Positions 1 to 6,040 of a DNA stretch of 9,586 nt are shown here, one piece after another. Both the position numbers and the translations under genes were made by a program. Location of the stretch: contig CAIYZZ010000501.1 in NCBI GenBank assembly GCA_903930805.1, forward strand, positions 1-9,586, given 5' to 3'. Every line of letters starts with the position of its first letter. The stretch's first letter is position 1. The notes under the pieces are model-generated. The model was given only the letters and a program-made list of their open reading frames with translations. It was not told the origin of the DNA and did not search any database. The DNA comes from an uncultured Rhodocyclaceae bacterium (GTDB lineage Bacteria; Pseudomonadota; Gammaproteobacteria; Burkholderiales; Rhodocyclaceae).

Positions 1-74
1 GCTAGCCCCGCCTGCGCAGAAGCAAAAACCAACGTCAAAGACGAAAGGCTAAACCAAACATGCCTCGCTTCCAC
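1..74 (-). CDS. Partial CDS: probable exported protein, N-terminus only
   Basis: Reading on the minus strand from a GTG at 74, the open frame runs to the window edge without a stop. It begins with a short charged start (residues E2, R4), then a hydrophobic run ending in FASAQAGL, which looks like a Sec signal peptide with a plausible cleavage after A-S-A or A-Q-A. It starts 26 bp after the stop of the 49-residue PilN/GspM-like gene and is on the same strand, so it probably continues the T2SS-like operon. In such clusters a secretin (GspD) or a periplasmic partner (GspC/PilP) often sits here, but only about 24 residues are visible and I cannot choose. No strong Shine-Dalgarno precedes the GTG, and a TTG further in could be the start instead. 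The call rests on the signal-peptide look and the context. Confidence 0.35.
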   Translation of the reverse strand, partial: MEARHVWFSLSSLTLVFASAQAGL

Positions 75-100
75 CGGTCAGGATAATTGTCGCCGACCGG

Positions 101-250
101 TCAAAGTAATTGACACCGGGCAACCTTTTCCGTCATCTGCCAGAAGATGGTGCCCACGGCCACCAGTAAGATGCCGACCACTAAAGCAACCCGTTGCATG
201 CCGTGGCTAACGCGTGTCTTTGGTGCAAAGTCGATGCAAGAGCGTTTCAT
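101..250 (-). CDS. Small single-TM protein, PilN/GspM-like (possibly truncated)
   Basis: This 49-residue protein has a short cytoplasmic N-terminus containing IDFAP (residues 6-10), basic residues, then one membrane segment at about residues 20-37 and a short periplasmic tail. The layout of a short polar stretch with DFAP followed by a single TM is what PilN/GspM-like inner-membrane partners of PilM/GspL proteins show at their N-termini, and it lies directly after a GspL/PilM-like gene. Its ATG overlaps the TGA of that gene (ATGA, 4 nt shared), so the start is well supported by translational coupling. Known PilN and GspM proteins are roughly 150-200 residues, with a periplasmic ferredoxin-like domain that is missing here. 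The other two frames after the stop close within 12-22 codons, so a simple frameshift does not restore it. It is either a genuinely minimal anchor or the remnant of a longer gene. Confidence 0.6.
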   Translation of the reverse strand: MKRSCIDFAPKTRVSHGMQRVALVVGILLVAVGTIFWQMTEKVARCQLL

Positions 251-855
251 CTTGCAGCCTCGCACAATGGCCCGACGACATGCTGCTTGAGGCTGTCGAT
301 GTTGATCCCGCACTGTAGGCAATCACGCTGCAATAGGGTTTTGAAGCCAGCCTTGCTGCGATAGAGCGGCGGGTGAACCCTGATTCCTTTCCATTCCCCT
401 CGGACAACCATTCCGATGGTGGTAGCTTCCTGCGATGCAAGACAAAATGCGGCTTCGCTCTTGAGACTATCGCAATGGGCGTTGTACTCACTGATGAAAT
501 GGGGCAGGAGACCCCGCACCTGCCAACCTTTTTCTTCTGCCTTACGTGGCAGATCAATGGCGATCTCAGCCGGCAATGCACAGACCAGCCACTGTTTTGT
601 GAAAGGTGCTGGGTCGATGCGGATAATCCAGGATGCCGGATCGTCACCGAATATTTGCTGGAACTGCCGGGCTGCATAGCGTTCCAGTTCCGTGTAACTG
701 GATAAGCCCGGCAAGCGCTCGATAATCCAGAACCGGGCCAGAGCATCGGAAACCACGAAATTAATTCCGTCACCGCGTGCAGGCGGATCACCCAAAGAAA
801 TGCCGCCCTGGCGGGACACATACAGTTCAGCCCGATTAGCCCTGAAGCGTGACAC
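247..855 (-). CDS. GspL/PilM-like cytoplasmic scaffold protein of the T2SS cluster
   Basis: This 202-residue soluble protein has no signal peptide and no membrane segment. The start is a GTG at 855, inside the 3' end of gspE (20-nt overlap). It is preceded by a near-ideal Shine-Dalgarno, GAGGAGG, 6 nt upstream of the GTG. An ATG at 909 in the same frame lies deeper in gspE and has no such site. The body contains an LYVSRQGG strand start (residues 11-18), VVSDALARFWII (34-45), a YAARQFQQIFGDDP segment (60-73) and a WLVCALP strand (89-95). This pattern resembles the actin-like fold of GspL cytoplasmic domains and PilM, but the protein is about half as long and shows no recognisable nucleotide-binding loop. 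In T2SS, GspL couples the GspE ATPase to the membrane platform. Position after gspE and before a PilN/GspM-like TM protein supports that role. The family call is inference from fold-like pattern and context, not from a diagnostic motif. Confidence 0.65.
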   Translation of the reverse strand: MSRFRANRAELYVSRQGGISLGDPPARGDGINFVVSDALARFWIIERLPGLSSYTELERYAARQFQQIFGDDPASWIIRIDPAPFTKQWLVCALPAEIAIDLPRKAEEKGWQVRGLLPHFISEYNAHCDSLKSEAAFCLASQEATTIGMVVRGEWKGIRVHPPLYRSKAGFKTLLQRDCLQCGINIDSLKQHVVGPLCEAAR

Positions 856-2398
856 GGGCCACCTCCTCAAGCGTCGTATGACCTTCGCAAGCCAATTGCA
901 ATGCTGCATCGCGCAAACTGCGCGTTCCCTGGGCGCGAGCTACCACCTTGATTTCTGCCAAAGGAGCGCGCTGGGTAATGAGGGTGCGGAGGCGATCGTC
1001 CAGCGGTAGGATTTCGGCAACGGCCTGGCGTCCGCGGTAACCGGTTCCGCGACATTCGGCGCATCCATTCCCTTTGCGAAAACGACTTGTTCCATTCGGA
1101 TTCATCAGCTTGAAAGTTTCCACCTCGTGCGGAGATGGGACGACCGCCTTGGCACATTGCGAACACACAGTGCGCAACAGACGCTGCGCCCAAATACCGT
1201 TGAGCGCCGATGTCAGCGAGTAGGGATCGATGCCCATGTGAGCGAACCGACTGAAGACATCGAACACGTGGTTGGCATGCACTGTAGATAGCACCAAATG
1301 CCCGGTGAGGGCCGATTGAACGGCGATCTCGGCAGTCTCGGCATCGCGAATCTCGCCAATCATGATCTTGTCGGGATCATGGCGCAGGATGGAGCGCAGG
1401 CCACGCGCGAAGGTCAGCCCCTTCTTGTCATTGACGGGTATTTGCAGGATGCCGGGGACTTCGTACTCAACCGGGTCCTCAATGGTGACAATCTTGTCGC
1501 GTCCGTCATGAATCTCCGAAAGTACGCCATACAGCGTGGTGGTCTTGCCGCTGCCGGTCGGTCCGGTGACGAGCAACATCCCGTAAGGCAGGGTGGCCAA
1601 TGCCCGGATGCGCGCCAAATCACTCGCGGAAAAGCCAAGGCCCTCAAGCCGTAACGACTCGCCTTCTGGCACCAGTCTGCGTTTGTCGAGAATACGCAGC
1701 ACGGCATCCTCGCCATGGATGCTCGGCATGATGGAGACCCGCAAGTCAATACGGCGCCCGGAGAATCGGACAGGAAATCGACCATCCTGCGGCACACGCC
1801 GTTCAGCGATGTCGAGTTCAGCCAATACCTTGATGCGTGAAATAGCCTGCTCCGCGACATCGCGACCGGCCGCCTGTGCGACCTTTTCCAGGACTCCGTC
1901 GATGCGGAAGCGGATATCGAGCCCGCTGGGTGTGGCCTCCAGATGAATATCGCTGGCACCCAACTTGAGTGCATCATGAATAGTCGAGCTTACCAACCGC
2001 ACGACCGGACTCGAATCCTGACCGATGCGGGCCAGCGATACTTCTTCACCCCGCTCCGCCGTCTCGCCAGCGCCGACTTTTTGGGGCGCAACGGTAGTCA
2101 GCACCGATGCGACTTGCTCCTGCCGGCGCAACCAGTCGCCCAGATCCTCCGGACTGGCCAGATACCATTCGACGAAATCACCGGCGCGCGCCTCTGTCCA
2201 GCGTTGAAGATCGACTGCCAGAGGATCTTCCAAAATCGCAATAAAACAATCACCCGCCCGAAACAGCACGCAGCGGCGAGCCTGTGCATCGGCAAGCGAC
2301 AAGCGGTCAAATGCAGGCGTCAGACTATGCATGAACGTCAATGTGGCGAGAGGAAATCCACTGCCACTCAGCAGGATGACAGGTTGGGTCTGCGTCAT
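836..2398 (-). CDS. gspE: GspE/PilB-family type II secretion ATPase
   Basis: This is the hexameric cytoplasmic ATPase that drives pseudopilus assembly. The 520-residue length is normal for the family. Residues 1-130 form the less conserved N-terminal domain. The core has GASDIHLE (147-154), RFRIDG (163-168), Walker A GPTGSGKT (279-286), the Asp box TIEDPVEY (305-312), Walker B with GEIRD (348-352) and the His box TGHLVLSTVHAN (365-376). A zinc-binding tetracysteine typical of GspE/PilB follows, with CSQC at 412-415 and CAEC at 446-449. All key residues are intact, so the enzyme should be active. The ATG at 2398 overlaps the gspF stop as ATGA (4 nt), indicating coupling. PilB of type IV pili is the alternative, but the adjacent pseudopilin is clearly GspG-type, favouring T2SS. 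Confidence 0.97.
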   Translation of the reverse strand: MTQTQPVILLSGSGFPLATLTFMHSLTPAFDRLSLADAQARRCVLFRAGDCFIAILEDPLAVDLQRWTEARAGDFVEWYLASPEDLGDWLRRQEQVASVLTTVAPQKVGAGETAERGEEVSLARIGQDSSPVVRLVSSTIHDALKLGASDIHLEATPSGLDIRFRIDGVLEKVAQAAGRDVAEQAISRIKVLAELDIAERRVPQDGRFPVRFSGRRIDLRVSIMPSIHGEDAVLRILDKRRLVPEGESLRLEGLGFSASDLARIRALATLPYGMLLVTGPTGSGKTTTLYGVLSEIHDGRDKIVTIEDPVEYEVPGILQIPVNDKKGLTFARGLRSILRHDPDKIMIGEIRDAETAEIAVQSALTGHLVLSTVHANHVFDVFSRFAHMGIDPYSLTSALNGIWAQRLLRTVCSQCAKAVVPSPHEVETFKLMNPNGTSRFRKGNGCAECRGTGYRGRQAVAEILPLDDRLRTLITQRAPLAEIKVVARAQGTRSLRDAALQLACEGHTTLEEVARVTLQG

Positions 2399-3573
2399 CT
2401 CAAACTCCCGGCCAAATCGAAAATTGGCATGTAGAGCAGCACGACGATGGTGCCGACCACCAATCCGATTGCCGCCATGAGCAGGGGTTCGAAGGTGCGA
2501 GAGAACACCTCGATCCGGCGGGATATCTCGCCATCGTGAAACCGCGCTGCTCGCCGCATCATTTCGCCCAACTGACCGCTGCGCTCGCCGACACGCAACA
2601 TGCGCAGCGCCACCCGGGTCGCCAGACCCGAAACCTCGAATGCGTGCGAAACGCTTTCACCGCGCCCGATGGCATTCATGGCCATCCGATAAGGAATACG
2701 CTTTTCGGCTGAAAGCAGCCCTTCAGCCAGGGTCATGGCCTGCATGATGGGTAGGCCACCCTCAAGCAGCGTGCCCAGGGACAGATAAAGTCTTGTCAAT
2801 TCGAACGTGGTGACGGTCTCACCAATCCACGGCATGCGGCGCAACAACCTGACGAACCCTCCGCTCCGCCACCAGGAAAATCCGGCTAATGCCCCGATTA
2901 CGATCAGAGCGGTCATGCTGGCGGCCAACGGCCAACCATGCTTGGCAGCAAAGGTACCCCATGCAATTAGCTGTTGCGACAACCAAGGCAGATCCCGGCC
3001 GGTTCCCTGATATACGGTGGAAAAGCGAGGCACGACATGGCCAAGCAGGAAAGCCGTGACCAACAGTCCAACCACCGAAAGAATCACGGGATAGATCAGC
3101 GCACTGACAACATGGTTGCGTACGCTTTCCACCCGCTCGCGATATTCGATATAGCGGGACAGTGACTCAGTTAGGCTTGATGTTCTCTCGGCCGCACGCA
3201 TCAATCCAACGTAGAGAGGCGGAAAGAAATCAGGTTGTACTTCCAGTGCGGACGAAAAACGCAGCCCTTCATTGAGCGCGCGTGAAAGCCGTTCGAGGAC
3301 GGTGCGGGCTTCAACTCGGCCCTCTTTCTCGCAAAGGGTGTCGATCGCCTCGGTCAGGGACAGACCGGCCTCAAGCAGCGAGAGCAGTTCCTGACTGAAG
3401 AATGTCAAGGAGAAGCGGCCAAGCCGGGGTGTGAATAAGGGTTTGGTGTCATCGACGGACAACGGTTGTAATGCTTGTGCCTCGACCATGGCGTATGCCG
3501 CAACAGAATCCGCCGCATCTACCGTTACGGTGATGACTCCGTTGTCGCCGACGGCTCTTACCGCGTAGCGCAT
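2395..3573 (-). CDS. gspF: GspF/PilC-family inner-membrane platform protein
   Basis: GspF is the polytopic platform protein that binds GspE in the cytoplasm and organises pseudopilin assembly. I place the start at the ATG at 3573, which gives 392 residues and the family-typical opening MRYAVRA.GDNG. It lies 1 nt after the gspG stop (TGA-C-ATG), although the frame is open upstream to 3624 inside gspG. There is no obvious Shine-Dalgarno, so coupling from gspG is likely. Two T2SSF domains are visible: one at about 57-180, with the FFSQELLSLLEAGLSLTEAI helix (58-77), and one at about 258-382, with LYLSLGTLLEGGLPIMQAM (262-280) and MLRVGERSGQL (325-335). TM segments lie at about 155-181, 214-234 and 362-384. 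The protein is complete and has no odd features. Confidence 0.96.
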   Translation of the reverse strand: MRYAVRAVGDNGVITVTVDAADSVAAYAMVEAQALQPLSVDDTKPLFTPRLGRFSLTFFSQELLSLLEAGLSLTEAIDTLCEKEGRVEARTVLERLSRALNEGLRFSSALEVQPDFFPPLYVGLMRAAERTSSLTESLSRYIEYRERVESVRNHVVSALIYPVILSVVGLLVTAFLLGHVVPRFSTVYQGTGRDLPWLSQQLIAWGTFAAKHGWPLAASMTALIVIGALAGFSWWRSGGFVRLLRRMPWIGETVTTFELTRLYLSLGTLLEGGLPIMQAMTLAEGLLSAEKRIPYRMAMNAIGRGESVSHAFEVSGLATRVALRMLRVGERSGQLGEMMRRAARFHDGEISRRIEVFSRTFEPLLMAAIGLVVGTIVVLLYMPIFDLAGSLR

Positions 3574-3574
3574 G

Positions 3575-3979
3575 TCAGTACGAGACGTCTGCGTTATCCC
3601 CGCTGCCACCCGGCATGCCGTCACGACCGTAGGAGATCAACTCAAAGTCGTTCTTGGTTCCCGGCGTGCGGTAGATGTATGCTTTCCCCCACGGGTCAAG
3701 CGGGACATCTTTCTGAAGATAAGGACCATTCCATTTGGCTTCCCCGGTCGGACGATCTCGGAGAACCGCAAGGCCCTGAGTCGTTGAAGGATAGTGGCCG
3801 GTATCCAGGCGGTAGGTATCCAGTGCCTTGGCGAAAGCCTCGATCTGTGCTTTGGCAGTCGCTGTTTCAGATTTACCAATCTGCGAAACGTAGCGAGGTC
3901 CCACATAGGCAACCAGCAGGCCGATGATGGCAACGACGACCAGCAATTCAAGGAGAGTGAAGCCACGAAAGTGTTTCAT
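3575..3979 (-). CDS. gspG: Major pseudopilin GspG
   Basis: GspG is the major pseudopilin polymerised in the periplasm to push substrate through the secretin. The 134-residue product starts at the ATG at 3979, preceded by an AAAGGGA Shine-Dalgarno-like stretch. The frame is open further upstream to 4048 but only this start gives a prepilin leader. The leader MKHFRG is followed by FTLLELLVVV, with cleavage expected between G6 and F7 by a GspO/PilD prepilin peptidase, and Glu at mature position +5 (residue 11). The hydrophobic helix runs to about residue 28. The C-terminal half has the GspG signature: YPSTTQGLAVL (63-73), WNGPYL (83-88), DPWGKAY (95-101) and YGRDGMPGG (117-125) with acidic residues that form the calcium site in this family. 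No prepilin peptidase gene is in the window, so it must be supplied elsewhere. Confidence 0.97.
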   Translation of the reverse strand: MKHFRGFTLLELLVVVAIIGLLVAYVGPRYVSQIGKSETATAKAQIEAFAKALDTYRLDTGHYPSTTQGLAVLRDRPTGEAKWNGPYLQKDVPLDPWGKAYIYRTPGTKNDFELISYGRDGMPGGSGDNADVSY

Positions 3980-4033
3980 GGTGCGTCCCTTTGATGATCT
4001 TGCTGTGGTGAGCATGTTTTGGGGTGTGTGCGA

Positions 4034-4077
4034 CAAGGGCAGGAACATATGCGAACTTCTCTTTTCCTGACACCTTG
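4034..4077 (-). promoter_or_regulatory. Stem-loop between the exported-protein gene and gspG
   Basis: In the 113-bp gap between the 525-residue gene and gspG, the minus-strand RNA can form an outer stem CAAGG/CCTTG and an inner stem CAGGAA/TTCCTG, separated by a small internal loop, with an 18-nt apical loop. No T-run follows, so it is not a standard intrinsic terminator. It could be an attenuator or an mRNA stabilising or processing site separating a strongly expressed upstream gene from the secretion genes. The pairing is visible in the sequence; the function is inference. Confidence 0.35.
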
Positions 4078-4092
4078 CCGCTACAAGTTATA

Positions 4093-5670
4093 TTACGGCG
4101 CAAAAAACAGATAGTTAGCTTTTGCGAGGTACGGTGCCAGCACGCTGGTGTTAGTGATTGCTTCCGAGTAGAGGTAAGGCGTGGAACTGGTCGAATAGTC
4201 GTAAGCTGTTCCATCCGCGTAAGTTCCAGACATAATGGATTTGCGCAATGCCGTGAATTTTGTCTTCTGATCAGTCGTTAGGCTCCCGTACACCTGCGCA
4301 AACGTTGTCGCATAGGCGTAGTTGTTCGCGCCATCGAGATCGCCATAAGTGCTGGACAACGCAAGAACCTTGGATTGAATTGTGCTGAGCGATTCCGTCG
4401 TCGTCAGCAGGCTGCGCAGCAGTGTCGCTATATCGGTACGCGTCTTGACTATATTGGCAGTCGATGATGCATAGAGATTGTTCCGCTGTGTATCTACTAG
4501 CGCCGAGAACATCGTTGCCTGAGCGGCTGTCACATAACCCTTCGAAGCGTCACTCAGAGCTGCACCGGCGGTAGCAGTGAGTTGTTCATTGATGCTGTAG
4601 CCCTCATGCCCCACTGCGGGCGCATCCTTCATGTAGAACGAACCGTAGTAAGTACCATGACGCTCCGGACAGAAATAGATATCGGCCGTCACAGACCCGG
4701 CATACCAGCTAAACAAGTCGCCGGCATAGGTCATGACCGCTACACCCGTTCCCTGAGCAAGACCTGACATTTTGCTGCTGATTTGGGCGTTGGTAATGTC
4801 TGGCCAGGATTTCCATCCTTTGCCTTTCATCGCAGCCAGATAAGCCTTTTGTGTTGCATCCAGCGAATTGATAATCTGGGAATAGAGCACGGCGCGATCG
4901 AAGCTGATCTGGCCGTCAATGAGGTACAACTCCTGAGATGCCTTCTTCACCGCTGCCAGGTTTAACCCCGTCGAACCGCTGGGGATGTTGCCATCCATCT
5001 GGTTGCGGAAGGCCTGCATCAAGGTGAATCGCTTGTAGCCATATTCTGCAATCTGGCTGCTCTGCGCAGTGGCAAGCACCTTCAACTGCGCAAGCTGGGC
5101 GTCATTGAGAATGTAGATAACGTTGTTGGCAACCCGGGTCAGGAAGCTGGTGTTGTGCCCCATGCTATCCGGGTCGTTATCCCGCAGATACTGGAAGCCC
5201 GTGTAATCGGCCACCTTCCCAGGTGGGAAGAATGACTGGGCCGACAGGTTGCCGGTCATCATGGCCAGCCCGGAAAATGCCAGGGTGGTCCGTTGGGCCG
5301 TATCCGACAAGGTCTGCGTCATGTTGAACGCGGCAGACGATGGGGTCGTCGTGGTTGCCTTGGTAAATGTGGCAGTCACATTTTTAGCGGCAGACATGCT
5401 GACCGTGATCGTGTTGGCCGTACCGGCAACCGCGCCACTCCAACCAGTAAAGGTAGCACCTATTCCCGGTGTTGCAGTCAGGCTCAAGATTGTGCCTGCT
5501 GTAAAGTTGGCTTTACACGTACTACCGCAGTTGATAACGTTATTGCTGCTTGCAACCGTACCATTACCTGTACCAGCCTTGATCGTATTCAAGGTGTAAG
5601 TGGTGGCAGCGTTGACGCCAGCGCTCCCAATACCGGCCGCCATCGCCAGTGCTATCAGTTTCGCTTTCAT
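4093..5670 (-). CDS. Exported protein with InlB-like repeat and duplicated helical region; candidate T2SS substrate
   Basis: This 525-residue protein starts at the ATG at 5670, with AAAGGA 8 nt upstream; the frame is open to 5718 but the upstream residues are not signal-like. Residues 1-21 form a Sec signal peptide ending GVNA|ATT. Residues about 24-103 resemble the divergent InlB B-repeat (bacterial repeat) fold: YTLNTIKAGTGNGTV, a CxxxC pair (C48, C52), FTGWSGAVAGT and a final NVTATF strand. A Thr-rich linker (104-112) follows. Residues about 115-525 are mainly helical and contain FFPPGKVADYTGFQYLRDND (147-166), CPERHGTYYG (334-343) and four LTxxQ-like motifs near Q192, Q274, Q384 and Q468. 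The stretches 188-284 and 380-478 align as an internal duplication. I recognise no enzyme motif and can name no characterised homologue. It has no membrane anchor, and it lies just upstream of gspG on the same strand, so secretion by the neighbouring machine is a reasonable inference. The existence of the gene is certain; its role is unknown. Confidence 0.92.
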   Translation of the reverse strand: MKAKLIALAMAAGIGSAGVNAATTYTLNTIKAGTGNGTVASSNNVINCGSTCKANFTAGTILSLTATPGIGATFTGWSGAVAGTANTITVSMSAAKNVTATFTKATTTTPSSAAFNMTQTLSDTAQRTTLAFSGLAMMTGNLSAQSFFPPGKVADYTGFQYLRDNDPDSMGHNTSFLTRVANNVIYILNDAQLAQLKVLATAQSSQIAEYGYKRFTLMQAFRNQMDGNIPSGSTGLNLAAVKKASQELYLIDGQISFDRAVLYSQIINSLDATQKAYLAAMKGKGWKSWPDITNAQISSKMSGLAQGTGVAVMTYAGDLFSWYAGSVTADIYFCPERHGTYYGSFYMKDAPAVGHEGYSINEQLTATAGAALSDASKGYVTAAQATMFSALVDTQRNNLYASSTANIVKTRTDIATLLRSLLTTTESLSTIQSKVLALSSTYGDLDGANNYAYATTFAQVYGSLTTDQKTKFTALRKSIMSGTYADGTAYDYSTSSTPYLYSEAITNTSVLAPYLAKANYLFFAP

Positions 5671-5741
5671 GATTTCATCCTTTGGGTTTGGTGGAACACG
5701 ATCCAATCTTCGTTCCATCCCATTACCGGCGAGGATGTCGC

Positions 5742-5763
5742 TCCATTACAGTTTTGTAATGGA
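5742..5763. promoter_or_regulatory. Perfect 9-bp hairpin / operator-like dyad
   Basis: TCCATTACA and TGTAATGGA form a perfect inverted repeat around a 4-nt centre (GTTT), about 70 nt upstream of the ATG of the exported-protein gene. On the minus strand it could be an operator, a 5'-leader hairpin or part of the promoter region. There is no following T-run in the minus direction, so termination is unlikely. The dyad is seen directly; its function is not known. Confidence 0.4.
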
Positions 5764-5900
5764 AGGGGTTGGGGGTTCGTTCTATGCTCCGACCGTTACG
5801 GTTCGAAACCGCTCTCCGATCTGGCCGAACTACTGACTGAGGCACACTTCTCGAGAACGGCAATTATCCGTTTACAAAACCGCCAGAATGGTTGCAGATG

Positions 5901-5962
5901 TCATCAGTCGCTTCAGGGCACTTATGTGGAATTCCGCATAAGTGCCCTGAGCTGACCGATGA
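5901..5962. repeat. 62-nt imperfect inverted repeat with near-perfect 38-nt core
   Basis: The core (5913-5950) has arms TCAGGGCACTTATG and CATAAGTGCCCTGA around a centre that is itself symmetric (GGAATTCC), with a single t/g pair breaking perfect symmetry. Outside it, TCATCaGTC and GACcGATGA extend the dyad on both sides with a few mismatches and one-base bulges. It lies downstream of the TPM gene and upstream of the exported-protein gene, both on the minus strand. No T-run follows in the minus direction; in the plus direction a short TGTTTTC follows. It could be a transcript-end hairpin, a protein-binding dyad or a dispersed genomic palindrome. The remarkable symmetry is certain; the role is open. 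Confidence 0.75.
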
Positions 5963-6040
5963 TGTTTTCATGAGGGTTGGCGGCTGACCAATCAGAAACC
6001 TGCCACACACTAGTGGGCTGGTAATGGCGAATTCAGCTAA

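Larger units (their letters stand above)
5671..6040. other. Gene-free region rich in dyads, upstream of the exported-protein gene
   Basis: No convincing gene is seen on either strand in these 370 bp; the open plus-strand frames are antisense extensions without a Shine-Dalgarno or domain. It must hold the promoter for the leftward exported-protein gene and the 3' region of the TPM gene. I found no clear sigma-70 or sigma-54 pair. It contains a 9-bp hairpin (5742-5763), two overlapping short palindromes (5792-5802 and 5800-5810) and a long inverted repeat (5901-5962). Minus-strand transcription from here would read into the 525-residue gene and on to gspG. Confidence 0.6.

Noticed and set aside
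207..821. Second long minus-strand frame overlapping the GspL/PilM-like gene
   Set aside because: The competing frame (247-855) has a strong GAGGAGG site, coupled junctions on both sides and a sensible fold-like pattern; this one has neither and is rich in Ser/Cys/Arg.
836..3979. Type IV pilus genes pilB/pilC/pilA rather than T2SS
   Set aside because: The pseudopilin carries the GspG C-terminal signature (DPWGKAY, YGRDGMPGG) and lacks the C-terminal disulfide loop of PilA; the neighbours also fit T2SS better.
5791..5820. GGTTCGAAACC resembling a tRNA T-arm
   Set aside because: No acceptor, D or anticodon arm can be built around it at the right spacing; it is part of overlapping short palindromes.
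5293..5955. Long plus-strand open frame opposite the start of the exported-protein gene
   Set aside because: It is mostly antisense to a well-supported signal-peptide gene, has no Shine-Dalgarno or domain, and its cysteine- and arginine-rich sequence looks like a shadow translation.
5901..5962. Long inverted repeat as a normal intrinsic terminator of the TPM gene
   Set aside because: In the minus direction the right arm is followed by GACATCTGC, with no run of T; the dyad is also longer and more symmetric than usual terminators.
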